Shown: piece by piece, positions 9,683 to 19,441 of the stretch | How positions within the stretch are numbered: the stretch's first letter is position 1 | Layout of the letters: every line of letters begins with the position of its first letter | Assembly: GCF_002278035.1 (NCBI RefSeq) | Contig: NZ_CP022604.1 | Span: 1,178,001-1,242,000, forward strand | Direction: 5' to 3' | Source: Ochrobactrum quorumnocens | GTDB lineage: Bacteria > Pseudomonadota > Alphaproteobacteria > Rhizobiales > Rhizobiaceae | DNA: 64,000 nucleotides | Made by a program: the position numbers and the translations under genes | The notes under the pieces: model-generated | The model's database searches: none | The model's input: only the letters and a program-made list of their open reading frames with translations | Told to the model about the DNA's origin: nothing

Positions 9683-11044
9683 TTATACGCCTAGCGATTT
9701 CAGTTTGCGATGCAAAGCCGAGCGTTCCATGCCGACAAATTCGGCAGTACGCGAGATATTGCCACCAAAGCGGTTGATCTGTGCAATCAGATATTCTTTC
9801 TCGAAACGCTCACGTGCTTCGCGCAAAGGCAACGCCATGATGTGCTGATCGGATTCCGTTGGTGCACGCGGCAGCGTGTCACCAATTTCGGCTGGCAAAA
9901 GATCTGCTGTTACTGGCGCTTCTGGATCGTCGCCACGCGCCAGAATCATCACGCGTTCCACATTATTGCGCAGCTGGCGAATATTGCCCGGCCAACTGTG
10001 CGACTGCAAAACCGCCATCGCATCGGAACCGATTTTGCGCGGTTTGATACCGGCCTGGTCGGCAATCTGCGTCATGAAATATTCGACCAGCGCCGGTATA
10101 TCTTCGCGGCGCGCTGCAAGGGCTGGCACGTGCACCGGCACCACCGAAAGACGATGGAACAGGTCTTCGCGGAAAGTGCCTTCGGCAATCATGCCTTCGA
10201 GGTTCTGTGCGGTCGAAGAAATGATGCGGACATCCACCTTCACACGCTTTGTTCCACCCACACGCTCAAATTGCTGATCAACCAGAACACGCAAAATCTT
10301 GTTCTGCGTCTCGCGCGGCATATCGGCAACTTCATCGAGATAGAGAATGCCGCCATGCGCTTCTTCAAGCGCACCGACTTTACGCTCTCCGCCATCCATT
10401 TCTGTGCCAAACAGCTCGATTTCCATACGCTCTGGCGTAATGGTCGCAGCATTGACTGTCACAAACGGTCCATTGGCGCGGGTTGATTGCGCATGAATGG
10501 CGCGTGCGGCCAATTCCTTGCCAGCGCCCGAAGGACCAGTGATCATGATGCGACTATTGGTTGGTGCCACGCGCTCAATTGTCTGACGGAGCTGATTGAT
10601 AGCCAACGAAGCACCGATCAAATCCATACTGTTGCCACTGCGCTTACGCAGGTTGGAAACTTCACGCTTGAGCTTGGATGTCTCCAAAGCGCGTTCCGCA
10701 ACCAGAATAAGACGGTCGGCCTTGAATGGTTTCTCGATAAAATCATACGCACCGCGACGGATCGCGGACACCGCTGTTTCAATATTACCGTGACCGGAAA
10801 TCATAACAACGGGCAGCTCCGGATGTTGCTTCTTGATCTCGTCAAGCAATGCAAGCCCATCAAGACGGCTGCCTTGTAACCAGATATCGAGGAACACCAG
10901 ACGCGGCACACGATCGTCGATGGCTGCAAGCGCGCTGTCAGCGTCAAAAGCGGTACGTGTTTCATAGCCTTCGTCGCTCAGAATACCTGCAACGAGTTCC
11001 CGAATGTCCGCTTCGTCGTCAACTACAAGAATATCGGCTGCCAT
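9683..11044 (-). CDS. ntrX: Response regulator NtrX
   Basis: Partner of the membrane kinase NtrY in nitrogen and redox/microaerobic signalling. The 453 residues comprise a receiver domain (phosphoacceptor Asp in VFLDIWL), an AAA+ domain with a Walker A-like GPSGAGKE and Walker B-like LYLDEVAD, and a C-terminal Fis-type helix-turn-helix (RTAEFVGMERSALHRKL). The sigma-54 contact loop GAFTGA is absent: where NtrC has [10 protein letters not shown], this protein has GTEMDGGERKVGAL. Known alphaproteobacterial NtrX proteins share this loss and act as sigma-54-independent DNA-binding regulators. It begins 1 base after ntrY, so the two are translated together. Confidence 0.97.
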   Translation of the reverse strand: MAADILVVDDEADIRELVAGILSDEGYETRTAFDADSALAAIDDRVPRLVFLDIWLQGSRLDGLALLDEIKKQHPELPVVMISGHGNIETAVSAIRRGAYDFIEKPFKADRLILVAERALETSKLKREVSNLRKRSGNSMDLIGASLAINQLRQTIERVAPTNSRIMITGPSGAGKELAARAIHAQSTRANGPFVTVNAATITPERMEIELFGTEMDGGERKVGALEEAHGGILYLDEVADMPRETQNKILRVLVDQQFERVGGTKRVKVDVRIISSTAQNLEGMIAEGTFREDLFHRLSVVPVHVPALAARREDIPALVEYFMTQIADQAGIKPRKIGSDAMAVLQSHSWPGNIRQLRNNVERVMILARGDDPEAPVTADLLPAEIGDTLPRAPTESDQHIMALPLREARERFEKEYLIAQINRFGGNISRTAEFVGMERSALHRKLKSLGV

Positions 11045-11045
11045 A

Positions 11046-13328
11046 TCAATTCACCTGTCCAATTATCTTGTTTCCGTGACTTCCCTCTTCCGTACCGGTT
11101 GCACCGGTGGAAACCTCAGGAAAGATCATACGTATCATTGCGCCACGTCCTCCGTGGAAATCTGCTGGCGCATCATGCAATTCCAAATGTCCGCCATGCT
11201 CCTCAACAATCTTGCGAACGATGGCGAGACCGAGCCCCGTGCCCTTTTCACGTGTGGTCATGTAGGGCTCGAGGAGTTTCTGACGGTCATCACCCGGCAA
11301 GCCTTTACCGTTGTCGATAACGTCTACTACTAGCTGCCCGTCGAGTTTTTGCGAGCGAACGAGAATATAACCATCCCCGCGCTCTTCCTTGGCAACCGCA
11401 TCAATCGCCTCACTGGCGTTCTTGATGACATTACCAAAGGCCTGCCCAAGCAACCGGCTATCGAATGAACCGATAAGCTTTTCAGAACCATATTCATGGT
11501 TGAAATGAATGTCCTGTCGGCTGACTTCGATAAGGAAAGATGCTTCCCGAAGCGCCTCGCGCAAGTCCATTGCGCGCATTTCCGGCTTCGGCATCCGTGC
11601 GAAAGCTGAAAACTCGTCAACCATGCGACCGATATCACCGACCTGCCGGATGATCGTTTCCGTGCATTGATCAAAGACTTCGCGGTCTTCCGTAATTACC
11701 TTGCCGTAGCGACGACGAATACGTTCTGCAGAAAGTTGAATCGGGGTCAGTGGGTTCTTGATTTCATGTGCGATACGGCGCGCAACATCGGCCCATGCCG
11801 AAGAACGCTGCGCCTGCACCAGATCGGTAATATCATCGACAGTCACGACATAGGAATAATCGTCAGATTCTGCATCTTCCACCGTAACCTGCACATTGAA
11901 GTTACGTGCCGCACCTCCGCGCGTCATGCTGACCTGTTCGCGATGCACCGTGCGTTCTGTCGTACGTGCAACCTCAAAGGCCTGCCCGATTTCCGGCGCG
12001 ATACTGCTAAGGCTTTTGCCGATTGCATCCTGTGAACTCACCCCGAACATATGTTCAGCGGAGCGATTGAGGATCGAAATGGAACCATCAGATTCAATAC
12101 CGATAACACCTGCGGTCACGCCTGAAAGCACCGCTTCCGAGAACCGGCGGCGCTCGTCGATCTGATCTTTTGCAGAAAGAAGCTCGTTACGCTGGCTCTT
12201 CAGCTCCGCAACCATGTTGTTGAACGTACCCGAAAGCGCGCCGACGTCTCCGTCCGACGAACGGACTGGCACCGAAATATCGAGGTTGCCCGCCGCCACA
12301 TCATCAGCCGCTCCAATCAACAGGCGGATTGGGCGCACAAGGCGGTCAGCGACAGCAATACCAGTCCATATAGCCGATAGCAAAACAATCAGCGTCAAAC
12401 CGAAGTAGAGCAGCGCAAAAGCTATCTGGGTCGGAATACGGTTGGCATCCATCTCCTGATAACGAGCTGTATTGGCTTCCATCAGGCGCATGGCTTCCAG
12501 AATCTGCTGATCGACGGCACGGACCGTGTAGAGATAGAGATCCGGTATTTCGCGCATCTTGATGACCGCACCGACGAAATTACTGTTGCCGGGTGGAATA
12601 ATCACAGGCTTACCATCAACAGCAGTCTTCAACGCATCATCGGTGGGCGGCGGAAGGCGTGTCTCGACACCAGTTTCGCTTTTTACAACGACATCGCCGC
12701 CTTCACGCACCAGAAATGCGCCCAGCAAGCCACGACCACCCGCTTGGAGAGTCATGTAGCGAATGAACCCGCCCCGATCGAGGCTGTAAAGCGTGCGCTG
12801 GGCATCCAGCTCCTGCAACATCGAGAACGACGTGCTTTGCAGATTGAGTGCCGTTTCGCGAATATACGCAGTGGTCAGACTTTGCGATGAACTTACGATG
12901 TCGCGCGTGTTGGTATCAAACCAGCGATCAAGACCGAGATTGAGCGTTACCGAGGCAACAATTGCCACCACGATAGCGGGAACAGCTGCGATCAATGAAA
13001 ACAGCGCGACGATGCGGACATGCAGCCGGGAAGCTGCCTTCCCCGATCTACGAGCCGAGACGATGCGGAAAATCTCGCGGCAAATCAGCAGAATCAAGAA
13101 AACAATCAACGCAACATTGACGATAACCAACGCAATCGTCACATTGCGGTCAGGCGTGATTGGCGTGATGCCAATAAGAATGGCAAAAGAAATCGACGCC
13201 GTGATCAGCGCTGAAACAACGGTGATAATACCAGGCAACGCAAGAAGCCTGCGCCCCTCACCCGCGCGTGATGATCGCTCTTCACCGTCTATATCCGTCG
13301 TCAGATTCGCTGTGTTCATGTTAACCAT
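11046..13328 (-). CDS. ntrY: Membrane sensor histidine kinase NtrY
   Basis: NtrY phosphorylates NtrX in response to nitrogen status and/or oxygen and redox state. The protein has several N-terminal membrane segments around a periplasmic domain, then HAMP, PAS, a HisKA helix with phospho-His in [12 protein letters not shown], and HATPase_c with GKGLPGDD and TGLGLAIV boxes. The frame is open to an ATG at 13361, but that start lies inside a palindrome. I prefer ATG at 13328 (GGG 5 bases upstream) or 13319, giving about 757-760 residues. It is followed almost without gap by ntrX. The 90-base gap after ntrC's neighbour carries a likely operator, suggesting a separate ntrYX promoter. Confidence 0.95.
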   Translation of the reverse strand: MVNMNTANLTTDIDGEERSSRAGEGRRLLALPGIITVVSALITASISFAILIGITPITPDRNVTIALVIVNVALIVFLILLICREIFRIVSARRSGKAASRLHVRIVALFSLIAAVPAIVVAIVASVTLNLGLDRWFDTNTRDIVSSSQSLTTAYIRETALNLQSTSFSMLQELDAQRTLYSLDRGGFIRYMTLQAGGRGLLGAFLVREGGDVVVKSETGVETRLPPPTDDALKTAVDGKPVIIPPGNSNFVGAVIKMREIPDLYLYTVRAVDQQILEAMRLMEANTARYQEMDANRIPTQIAFALLYFGLTLIVLLSAIWTGIAVADRLVRPIRLLIGAADDVAAGNLDISVPVRSSDGDVGALSGTFNNMVAELKSQRNELLSAKDQIDERRRFSEAVLSGVTAGVIGIESDGSISILNRSAEHMFGVSSQDAIGKSLSSIAPEIGQAFEVARTTERTVHREQVSMTRGGAARNFNVQVTVEDAESDDYSYVVTVDDITDLVQAQRSSAWADVARRIAHEIKNPLTPIQLSAERIRRRYGKVITEDREVFDQCTETIIRQVGDIGRMVDEFSAFARMPKPEMRAMDLREALREASFLIEVSRQDIHFNHEYGSEKLIGSFDSRLLGQAFGNVIKNASEAIDAVAKEERGDGYILVRSQKLDGQLVVDVIDNGKGLPGDDRQKLLEPYMTTREKGTGLGLAIVRKIVEEHGGHLELHDAPADFHGGRGAMIRMIFPEVSTGATGTEEGSHGNKIIGQVN

Positions 13329-13339
13329 GTTACCCAATA

Positions 13340-13378
13340 GCGTTGCATCTATGCAACGCATTGTGGCGAAAATGCAAC
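13340..13378. promoter_or_regulatory. ATGCAACG palindrome plus third half-site upstream of ntrY
   Basis: GCGTTGCAT (13340-13348) and ATGCAACGC (13351-13359) form a perfect 9-bp inverted repeat with a 2-base centre. A third ATGCAACG lies at 13371-13378, exactly 20 bases from the second, so all sites face the same helix side. The position between ntrC and the preferred ntrY starts suggests an operator for ntrYX, possibly autoregulatory. The binding protein is not known from the sequence. Confidence 0.5.
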
Positions 13379-13451
13379 GATTGTTTACAGCTAAAATAAG
13401 AGTGTCGAAAGGGTGAGCGGATTTCGGGCCGTTTCGGCGTGTATTGATGGT

Positions 13452-14924
13452 TTAGCTTTGTTTAGCGCCGCGATAGATGTTGACGCCAAGTTCCCTGATC
13501 TTCTTCCGCAACGTGTTGCGGTTCAACCCAAGAATCTCCGCCGCCTTGATTTGATTGCCACGCGTAGCGGTGAGACAAGCGAGGATGAGCGGATATTCCA
13601 ATTCTGCCAGAACGCGATGATAGAGACCTGGTGGTGGCAGATCAGAGCCAAAGGATGCGAAATAGCGCTGCATATTGTGCTCCACCACCTGTGAAATGGT
13701 GATGTTTTCGATATCGCCAGATGTGGCAACCGGAACATCGGGCTTTGAAAGCTCCGCCTTCAGTTCGGCTTCGATTATCTCTGGAGAAATTTCTTCCTGC
13801 GGGTAAAGCGCTGCCAACCGGCGCACAAGGTTTTCCAGCTCGCGCACGTTGCCCGGCCATGGATAGCGACGCATCATGTCGAAACCCGCAGCGGTAATGC
13901 GTTTCTCCGGCAGCCCCTCTTCAGCGGCTCGCTTGAAGAAATGGCGCACCAGATCTGGCACGTCCTCACTGCGCTCACGCAATGGCGGCAAGCGCAGCGG
14001 CACAACATTCAGACGGTAATAAAGGTCTTCGCGGAACAGACCCTGTGCGATGAGCTGGCGCAAATCCTTGTTGGTCGCGGCCACGATACGCACATCGGTC
14101 TTGATCGGAGTGCGGCCACCGACCGTCATATATTCGCCCTGCTGCAACACGCGCAGCAAACGCGTCTGCGCTTCCATCGGCATATCGCCGATTTCATCGA
14201 GAAAAAGTGTTCCGCCATTGGCCTGTTCAAAACGTCCGCTTGAACGGTTCTGCGCGCCGGTAAAGGCACCTTTTTCATGGCCAAACAATTCAGATTCAAT
14301 CAGATCACGCGGAATAGCCGCCATATTGATGGCAACAAACGGTCCTTTGCGACGGCGGCCATATTCATGCAGTGCGCGCGCAACCAATTCCTTGCCTGTG
14401 CCCGACTCACCTGTGACCATCATGGTCAGGTCGGTCTGCATCATACGAGCCAAGACGCGATAGATTTCCTGCATTGCAGGTGAACGCCCCACCAGCGGCA
14501 TGTTTTCGGCTTGCTCATCAGGCATAGCGGCTGCAGGCTTATGCTTTGGCTCAGAAAGCGCACGACCAACAATATTGATGAGCTCAGTTAGATCGAAGGG
14601 CTTGGGCAGATATTCATAAGCACCTGCCTCAGAGGCACGAATTGCGGTCATGAAAGTATTCTGCGCGCTCATCACCACAATCGGCAGATCAGGGCGCATC
14701 TTCTTGATGCGCGGGAGCAAATCAAATGCGTTCTCGTCCGGCATATTGACGTCGGTAATGACCAGATCACCATCACCAGCAGCCACCCAGCGCCACAGCG
14801 AGGTCGCGTTGGACGTCACCCGAACATCATAGCCAGCACGCGAGAGTGCCTGATTAAGCACTGTGCGAATTGCAGCATCGTCATCCGCGACGAGAATCGT
14901 ACCTGTCGGACGTCCGGCAATCAT
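13452..14924 (-). CDS. ntrC: Nitrogen regulation response regulator NtrC (NRI)
   Basis: NtrC activates sigma-54 promoters of nitrogen assimilation genes when phosphorylated by NtrB. The 490-residue product has a receiver domain (phosphoacceptor in [10 protein letters not shown]), a complete AAA+ domain with Walker A GESGTGKE, intact GAFTGA sigma-54 contact loop and Walker B LFLDEIGD, and a C-terminal Fis-type helix-turn-helix ([19 protein letters not shown]). Length is normal. Its start overlaps the ntrB stop by 4 bases (ATGA), indicating translational coupling. Confidence 0.98.
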   Translation of the reverse strand: MIAGRPTGTILVADDDAAIRTVLNQALSRAGYDVRVTSNATSLWRWVAAGDGDLVITDVNMPDENAFDLLPRIKKMRPDLPIVVMSAQNTFMTAIRASEAGAYEYLPKPFDLTELINIVGRALSEPKHKPAAAMPDEQAENMPLVGRSPAMQEIYRVLARMMQTDLTMMVTGESGTGKELVARALHEYGRRRKGPFVAINMAAIPRDLIESELFGHEKGAFTGAQNRSSGRFEQANGGTLFLDEIGDMPMEAQTRLLRVLQQGEYMTVGGRTPIKTDVRIVAATNKDLRQLIAQGLFREDLYYRLNVVPLRLPPLRERSEDVPDLVRHFFKRAAEEGLPEKRITAAGFDMMRRYPWPGNVRELENLVRRLAALYPQEEISPEIIEAELKAELSKPDVPVATSGDIENITISQVVEHNMQRYFASFGSDLPPPGLYHRVLAELEYPLILACLTATRGNQIKAAEILGLNRNTLRKKIRELGVNIYRGAKQS

Positions 14925-16072
14925 GCGTTATCTCCTGTCTTTGCAGACATCTTCGGGCTTTTTGAACCCACATTATCGGCAGAACTCTTCCACGCAGGCA
15001 TCAGTATGCGGAATGTCGTGCGGGATGGATGGCTGTCGCACTCAATCACACCGCCATGATCGCCGATGATCTTGGCAACAAGCGCCAGCCCCAGGCCTGA
15101 ACCATTGGTCTTTGTGGTCACAAAGGGATCAAACAGATGCGGCAGCATATCGTCAGGCACACCCGGGCCGTTATCGTGCACGCAGAATTCGAGTGGCAAA
15201 GCTACGCGGTCGCTCGCACCCGGAACTTGTAGCCGAATGCCCGGACGATAAGCCGTTGATAGCGTGATCTCCGCCCCTTCGCGGCTTCCGAGAGCCTCTG
15301 CTGCATTCTTCACCAGATTGAGAAACACCTGGACCAACTGATCCCGATTGGCAAAGACCGGTGGCAATGACGGATCATATTCCTCAACAAAGCGAATGTG
15401 CCGCGCAAATCCGTTGCGTGCGATTGCCTTCACATGATCAAGCACCGAGTAAATATTCACTGCAGTGCGCTCGATAGGTCGTTCATCGGAAAACACTTCC
15501 ATACGATCTACGAGCTTCACGATGCGATCAGTTTCATCGGTAATGAGCCGCGCAAGCGCGCGATCCTCATCTGTGACTACCTGTTCAAGCAATTGTGCTG
15601 CACCGCGGATACCTGAAAGCGGGTTTTTGATCTCATGCGCCAGCATGGAAGCAAGCCCTGTGACCGAACGCGCAGCACCACGATGCGTCATCTGCCGATC
15701 GATCTTCTCCGCCATGGTCTTTTCCTTGAACAGGATCACCACAGCGCCCGGCGTCTCGATCACCGGAGCCACATAAAGATCAACGATGCGCTCGGCACCC
15801 AGCTTGGGAGACGAGATATCGACGCGGTACTCGTTAACCGGTACCTGGCTGGTGCGAACCTGATCGACCAAAGCCAATAGCGGGCTTCCGAAAGGAAGAA
15901 AGGACTCCAGCCGGTTACGTGCCAGAATGGAGGAGCCTGAGCGAAAAAACTGCTCCGCATCCATATTAGCGTAAACGATGTGATTGTCAGTGCTGACCAT
16001 GATAACAGGCTGGTTGATCGCATCCAGAATTATGCCCGGGATGCCACCGGCTTCGGCTCTTCCGACCATCAT
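14921..16072 (-). CDS. ntrB: Nitrogen regulation sensor kinase NtrB (NRII)
   Basis: Cytoplasmic kinase/phosphatase that controls NtrC according to PII signalling. The 383 residues contain an N-terminal PAS domain, a HisKA segment with the phospho-His in [14 protein letters not shown], and a HATPase_c domain with NGPGVPDD and GSGLGLAL boxes. No membrane segments are visible, as expected. It overlaps dusB upstream and ntrC downstream by 4 bases each, giving the dusB-ntrB-ntrC operon usual in Rhizobiales. Confidence 0.97.
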   Translation of the reverse strand: MMVGRAEAGGIPGIILDAINQPVIMVSTDNHIVYANMDAEQFFRSGSSILARNRLESFLPFGSPLLALVDQVRTSQVPVNEYRVDISSPKLGAERIVDLYVAPVIETPGAVVILFKEKTMAEKIDRQMTHRGAARSVTGLASMLAHEIKNPLSGIRGAAQLLEQVVTDEDRALARLITDETDRIVKLVDRMEVFSDERPIERTAVNIYSVLDHVKAIARNGFARHIRFVEEYDPSLPPVFANRDQLVQVFLNLVKNAAEALGSREGAEITLSTAYRPGIRLQVPGASDRVALPLEFCVHDNGPGVPDDMLPHLFDPFVTTKTNGSGLGLALVAKIIGDHGGVIECDSHPSRTTFRILMPAWKSSADNVGSKSPKMSAKTGDNA

Positions 16073-17091
16073 GCGACCTTTCTGATTGCGTCTGCATGAT
16101 TTGCATCACGCAGAAAAACGCGGGCGAGCGCTGCGATAACCGCTTCAGGGTCGGTGAGCGTCATGATTTCAGCCTTAGCTTTTTTGGATTTTTCTGGCGA
16201 CGAGAATGCCTTGTCCACGTGGCGATCCAGATACCAGCCGAGATGCTTTCTCGCATGACGGATACCAGTTTTGCTGCCATAATGGTCGAGCATATCTTCG
16301 TAATGTCTTATAACATAAGAAAGAATTTGTTCTGGAGAACGCGGAGCGAAATCACTGCCCGCTATCGCGCCTGCCAACCACGGTTGTCCGTAGGAACCGC
16401 GTCCAACCATCACAGCGTCCGCGCCCGAACGGCGCAACAATTCTCTTGCATCGTCACGCGATAACACATCACCGTTGGCAACCAGTGGAATCTTCACCAC
16501 ATCGCGTACAGCATGAATGGCATCCCAATCAGCACTACCTTCGTAAAACTGGCATCTGGTGCGGCCATGCACCGTCACCATCGCAATGCCCGCATCTTCG
16601 GCGCGCTTTGCCAATTCCGGCGCATTGATACTGTTTTCATCCCAGCCAAGACGCATTTTGAGCGTAACCGGAACTTTGACGGCATTAACTGTGGCTTCAA
16701 CCAATGTCATCGCATGGTCGAGATCGCGCATCAGCGCTGAACCGGAATAGCCGCCCGTCACCTTCTTGGCGGGGCAGCCCATATTGATATCGATGATATC
16801 CGCACCCTCGCCTTCGGCAATCTTGGCGGCTTCACCCATCCAGTGCGCTTCACGTCCTGCGAGTTGCACAACATGCGTACCCAGCCCTTCACCGGAAAGG
16901 CGCAGCATGCTTTCTTTATGCCTATTGCAGAGCTCTGCACTCGCAACCATCTCCGAAACGACCATGCCAGCCCCAGCCTCGGCAGCGCGTTTTCGGAATG
17001 GGAGGTCGGAAACACCCGACATGGGCGCGAGAAAAACGCGGTTTTGAAGGGCCACGCCACGTATGTTTAGAGGTTGTTCGAGGAGAGTCAC
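16069..17091 (-). CDS. dusB: tRNA-dihydrouridine synthase DusB (NifR3)
   Basis: Flavoenzyme that reduces uridines in the D-loop of tRNA. It is a TIM barrel with the FMN-binding start [13 protein letters not shown], the catalytic cysteine in NMGCPAKKV, and the phosphate-binding GRGSYGQPW near the end. The frame is open to 17130, but the usual N terminus ([17 protein letters not shown]) starts just after a GTG at 17091, which I prefer (340 residues). A TTG is next to it. It is the first gene of the ntrBC operon and diverges from ispDF. Confidence 0.94.
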   Translation of the reverse strand: MTLLEQPLNIRGVALQNRVFLAPMSGVSDLPFRKRAAEAGAGMVVSEMVASAELCNRHKESMLRLSGEGLGTHVVQLAGREAHWMGEAAKIAEGEGADIIDINMGCPAKKVTGGYSGSALMRDLDHAMTLVEATVNAVKVPVTLKMRLGWDENSINAPELAKRAEDAGIAMVTVHGRTRCQFYEGSADWDAIHAVRDVVKIPLVANGDVLSRDDARELLRRSGADAVMVGRGSYGQPWLAGAIAGSDFAPRSPEQILSYVIRHYEDMLDHYGSKTGIRHARKHLGWYLDRHVDKAFSSPEKSKKAKAEIMTLTDPEAVIAALARVFLRDANHADAIRKVA

Positions 17092-17171
17092 CAAGAAATG
17101 CCCATTTGATGTGCATGATGCAATTAGCACACACTTTAATCATTCAATGCGTTGAACGCAAGGAAAAGCAC

Positions 17172-17249
17172 ATGCCTGCGATGATAAATCGATTGCCGTC
17201 TGGCAATTATTTGCGCAAGGCATTATTCGGCTTGCAGACGATTGTTTGA
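17172..17249 (+). CDS. Possible 25-codon leader ORF before ispDF
   Basis: ATG at 17172 is preceded by AAGGA with suitable spacing and opens a 25-codon frame beginning MPAMINRLPSGNY and ending in TGA at 17249, only 4 bases before the ispDF ATG. ispDF itself lacks a clear ribosome-binding site, so this ORF could provide translational coupling. There is no recognisable homology, and the size is small enough to arise by chance. Confidence 0.3.
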   Translation: MPAMINRLPSGNYLRKALFGLQTIV

Positions 17250-17253
17250 ATAG

Positions 17254-18477
17254 ATGAATCTTTTGGCAAAGGCGACCGACATTTCACGGGCAGCAGCAGT
17301 CATCGTAGCCGCGGGGCGTGGCGAACGGGCGGGACAGAGCACCGAAGGGCCGAAACAATATCGGCGCATCGGTCGCGAAGCTGTGCTTGCGCGTACGCTG
17401 CGTGTTTTCGCTCGATGCACTGAGATTGACCAGATTGTCGTGGTCATTCATGCGGACGATGCAACGCTTTATGAGAACGCCATAGCAGATCATTATTCAA
17501 ATGTGCGCGTTGTAACCGGTGGTCCCACGCGTCAGGAATCGACACGGCTCGGGCTACTGGCGCTTACCGCAGATGCGCCGCAATATGTGCTCATTCATGA
17601 TGGCGTGCGCCCCTTCATTGAGCAGGACCTTCTCGCGCGGATTTTTGACAATCTGACGCCAGAAGAAGGTGTACTGCCCGCGCTTGCCGTATCAGATACA
17701 TTGAAGCAATCGGCCAGCGATGGAACGGTCAAGACAACTGTTCCGCGTGCCGGTCTTTTCTCCGCGCAGACGCCGCAGGCCTTTCCCTTTGCGCCGATCC
17801 TCGACGCGCACGAAAAAGCATTCATCAGCGGGCGCTCAGACTTTACTGACGATGCATCCATTGCAGAATCTTTTGGGCTTTCAGTCCGCATCATTGAAGG
17901 TTCCGCAGACAATACGAAATTAACGTGGGCCAAAGATATCGAAATGGCCGACAAACGCTTGAGGCATGGCATGACTTCATTTCCAGATATCCGCACCGGC
18001 AATGGCTATGACGTTCACAGCTTTGAACCCGGCGACCATGTCACGCTCTGCGGCGTTGCCATTCCACACAACAAGAAGCTGAACGGCCATTCCGACGCAG
18101 ATGTCGCTCTGCACGCCTTGACCGACGCATTGCTTGCAACCCGTGGCGCGGGCGATATCGGTACGCATTTCCCGCCCTCCGATCCGCAATGGAAAGGTGC
18201 TGCATCCCATATTTTCGTTGAACATGCCGTGAAAATCGTCCGCGAAGCTGGTGGGCGCATTGCCAATGCTGATGTGACGATCATTGCTGAAGAGCCAAAG
18301 ATTGGACCGCACCGTCCCGCTATGACGGAAGCCATGGCAAATATGCTCGGAATTTCGCACGACCGTGTGTCCGTCAAAGCGACTACCAACGAGAAAATGG
18401 GCTTTGTTGGCCGTGGCGAAGGTATTGCTGCTATTGTAACAGCAACAGTGATCTATCCCGGGGAGGTTCCGGAATGA
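17254..18477 (+). CDS. ispDF: Bifunctional IspD/IspF enzyme of the MEP isoprenoid pathway
   Basis: A fusion of 2-C-methyl-D-erythritol 4-phosphate cytidylyltransferase (IspD, about residues 12-240) with 2-C-methyl-D-erythritol 2,4-cyclodiphosphate synthase (IspF, about 245-407). IspD shows the CTP-binding [11 protein letters not shown] and PQAFPF; IspF shows metal-ligand histidines in [11 protein letters not shown] and [12 protein letters not shown]. The fusion is typical of several alphaproteobacteria and catalyses non-consecutive steps, with IspE encoded elsewhere. The ATG at 17254 has no strong Shine-Dalgarno sequence. The stop overlaps the start of the CinA-like gene by 4 bases. Confidence 0.97.
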   Translation: MNLLAKATDISRAAAVIVAAGRGERAGQSTEGPKQYRRIGREAVLARTLRVFARCTEIDQIVVVIHADDATLYENAIADHYSNVRVVTGGPTRQESTRLGLLALTADAPQYVLIHDGVRPFIEQDLLARIFDNLTPEEGVLPALAVSDTLKQSASDGTVKTTVPRAGLFSAQTPQAFPFAPILDAHEKAFISGRSDFTDDASIAESFGLSVRIIEGSADNTKLTWAKDIEMADKRLRHGMTSFPDIRTGNGYDVHSFEPGDHVTLCGVAIPHNKKLNGHSDADVALHALTDALLATRGAGDIGTHFPPSDPQWKGAASHIFVEHAVKIVREAGGRIANADVTIIAEEPKIGPHRPAMTEAMANMLGISHDRVSVKATTNEKMGFVGRGEGIAAIVTATVIYPGEVPE

Positions 18478-18977
18478 CATTCATTGCGGAAGCTCAGGCC
18501 ATTGACGTTCTCAATGCATGCCGCAAGTACGGCACCATGATTGCAACGGCAGAATCCTGCACAGGTGGACTTATCGCAGGCGCGCTGACAGACATTGCCG
18601 GTTCGTCTGATGTGGTGGATCGGGGTTTCGTCACCTATTCCAACGAAGCCAAGAACGAAATGATCGGCGTTCCGCTTGTGTTGATCCATCGGATCGGCGC
18701 TGTCTCAAAGGAAGTGGCCATTGCCATGGCAGAGGGCGCGCTCGCTCATTCTCGCGCAGGCATCAGTATCGCTGTGACAGGTATTGCAGGTCCCGGCGGC
18801 GGGTCAGCTGAAAAGCCCGTTGGCCTTGTGCATATCGCGAGCGCTCGTAAAGGCTTTGCAACACTGCACAAAGAATGCCGCTTTGGTGAAAAATCACGCG
18901 AAGATATTCGCCACGAAACCGTGATTGCTGCACTGGCGCTGGTTCTTGAAGCGCTTAAATCGTCAGAACTGGCTTAG
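18474..18977 (+). CDS. CinA C-terminal family protein, nicotinamide-nucleotide amidase type
   Basis: A 167-residue protein consisting only of the CinA C-terminal (PncC) domain, which deamidates nicotinamide mononucleotide to nicotinate mononucleotide in pyridine-nucleotide salvage. Motifs seen are [10 protein letters not shown] near the N terminus and [19 protein letters not shown] in the middle. The N-terminal MoCF-like domain of full CinA is absent, as in stand-alone PncC (YgaD) proteins. It overlaps ispDF by 4 bases and ends 2 bases before the convergent RatA-like gene. Function is inferred from the family. Confidence 0.9.
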   Translation: MTFIAEAQAIDVLNACRKYGTMIATAESCTGGLIAGALTDIAGSSDVVDRGFVTYSNEAKNEMIGVPLVLIHRIGAVSKEVAIAMAEGALAHSRAGISIAVTGIAGPGGGSAEKPVGLVHIASARKGFATLHKECRFGEKSREDIRHETVIAALALVLEALKSSELA

Positions 18978-18979
18978 AC

Positions 18980-19435
18980 TTAGGCAAGCCCGTAAATCGC
19001 GTCAGCACGCTTCTCGAATGCTTCTGAGAATTTGCGGAAAGCCAGATCGAACATCGACCCCATCAGGAGTCCAAGCGTCCTGCTCTTAAATTCATAGTCG
19101 ATGAAAAATTCGACATCGCATTCATAGCCATCACCAACCGGCTTGAACGTCCAGCGATTATCAAGATAGCGGAACGGACCATCGACATATTTCACGTCGA
19201 TGACGTTCTCTTCAGGCTTCAAAAACACCTGACTGGTAAAAGTCTCGCGGATCAGCTTATAGCCCACCGTCATATCAGCAATGAGAAACGTCTTACCGTC
19301 TTTCTCCTTGCGTGATCGGATCGACAAAGCTTCACACATGGGCAAAAACTGCGGATATTTTTCAACATCCGAAACCAGGGCAAACATCTGGTCTGCCCTG
19401 TGGTGAACGCGTCTGACATTCGTAAATTGCGGCAT
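18980..19435 (-). CDS. RatA/COQ10-like START-domain protein
   Basis: The 151-residue protein has the polyketide cyclase/START fold pattern of the RatA-COQ10 family (MPQFTNVRRVHHRADQMF, SDVEKYPQFLPMC, FEKRADAIYG). Relatives bind ubiquinone or its precursors and assist respiration (COQ10). E. coli RatA was described as a ribosome-assembly inhibitor. No toxin-antitoxin partner (RatB) is adjacent. It lies 6 bases after lipA on the same strand, a pairing common in Rhizobiales, so it probably shares the lipA transcript. A ubiquinone-binding role seems more likely than a toxin role. Confidence 0.88.
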   Translation of the reverse strand: MPQFTNVRRVHHRADQMFALVSDVEKYPQFLPMCEALSIRSRKEKDGKTFLIADMTVGYKLIRETFTSQVFLKPEENVIDVKYVDGPFRYLDNRWTFKPVGDGYECDVEFFIDYEFKSRTLGLLMGSMFDLAFRKFSEAFEKRADAIYGLA

Positions 19436-19441
19436 GCGATA

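Noticed and set aside
13362-13451. A sigma-54 promoter (GG-N10-GC) before ntrY
   Set aside because: No convincing GGCAC...TTGC pair was found in this gap; only the ATGCAACG array stands out.
18980-19435. RatA toxin of a toxin-antitoxin pair
   Set aside because: No RatB partner or SmpB is adjacent, and the gene travels with lipA. A COQ10-like lipid-binding role is more likely.
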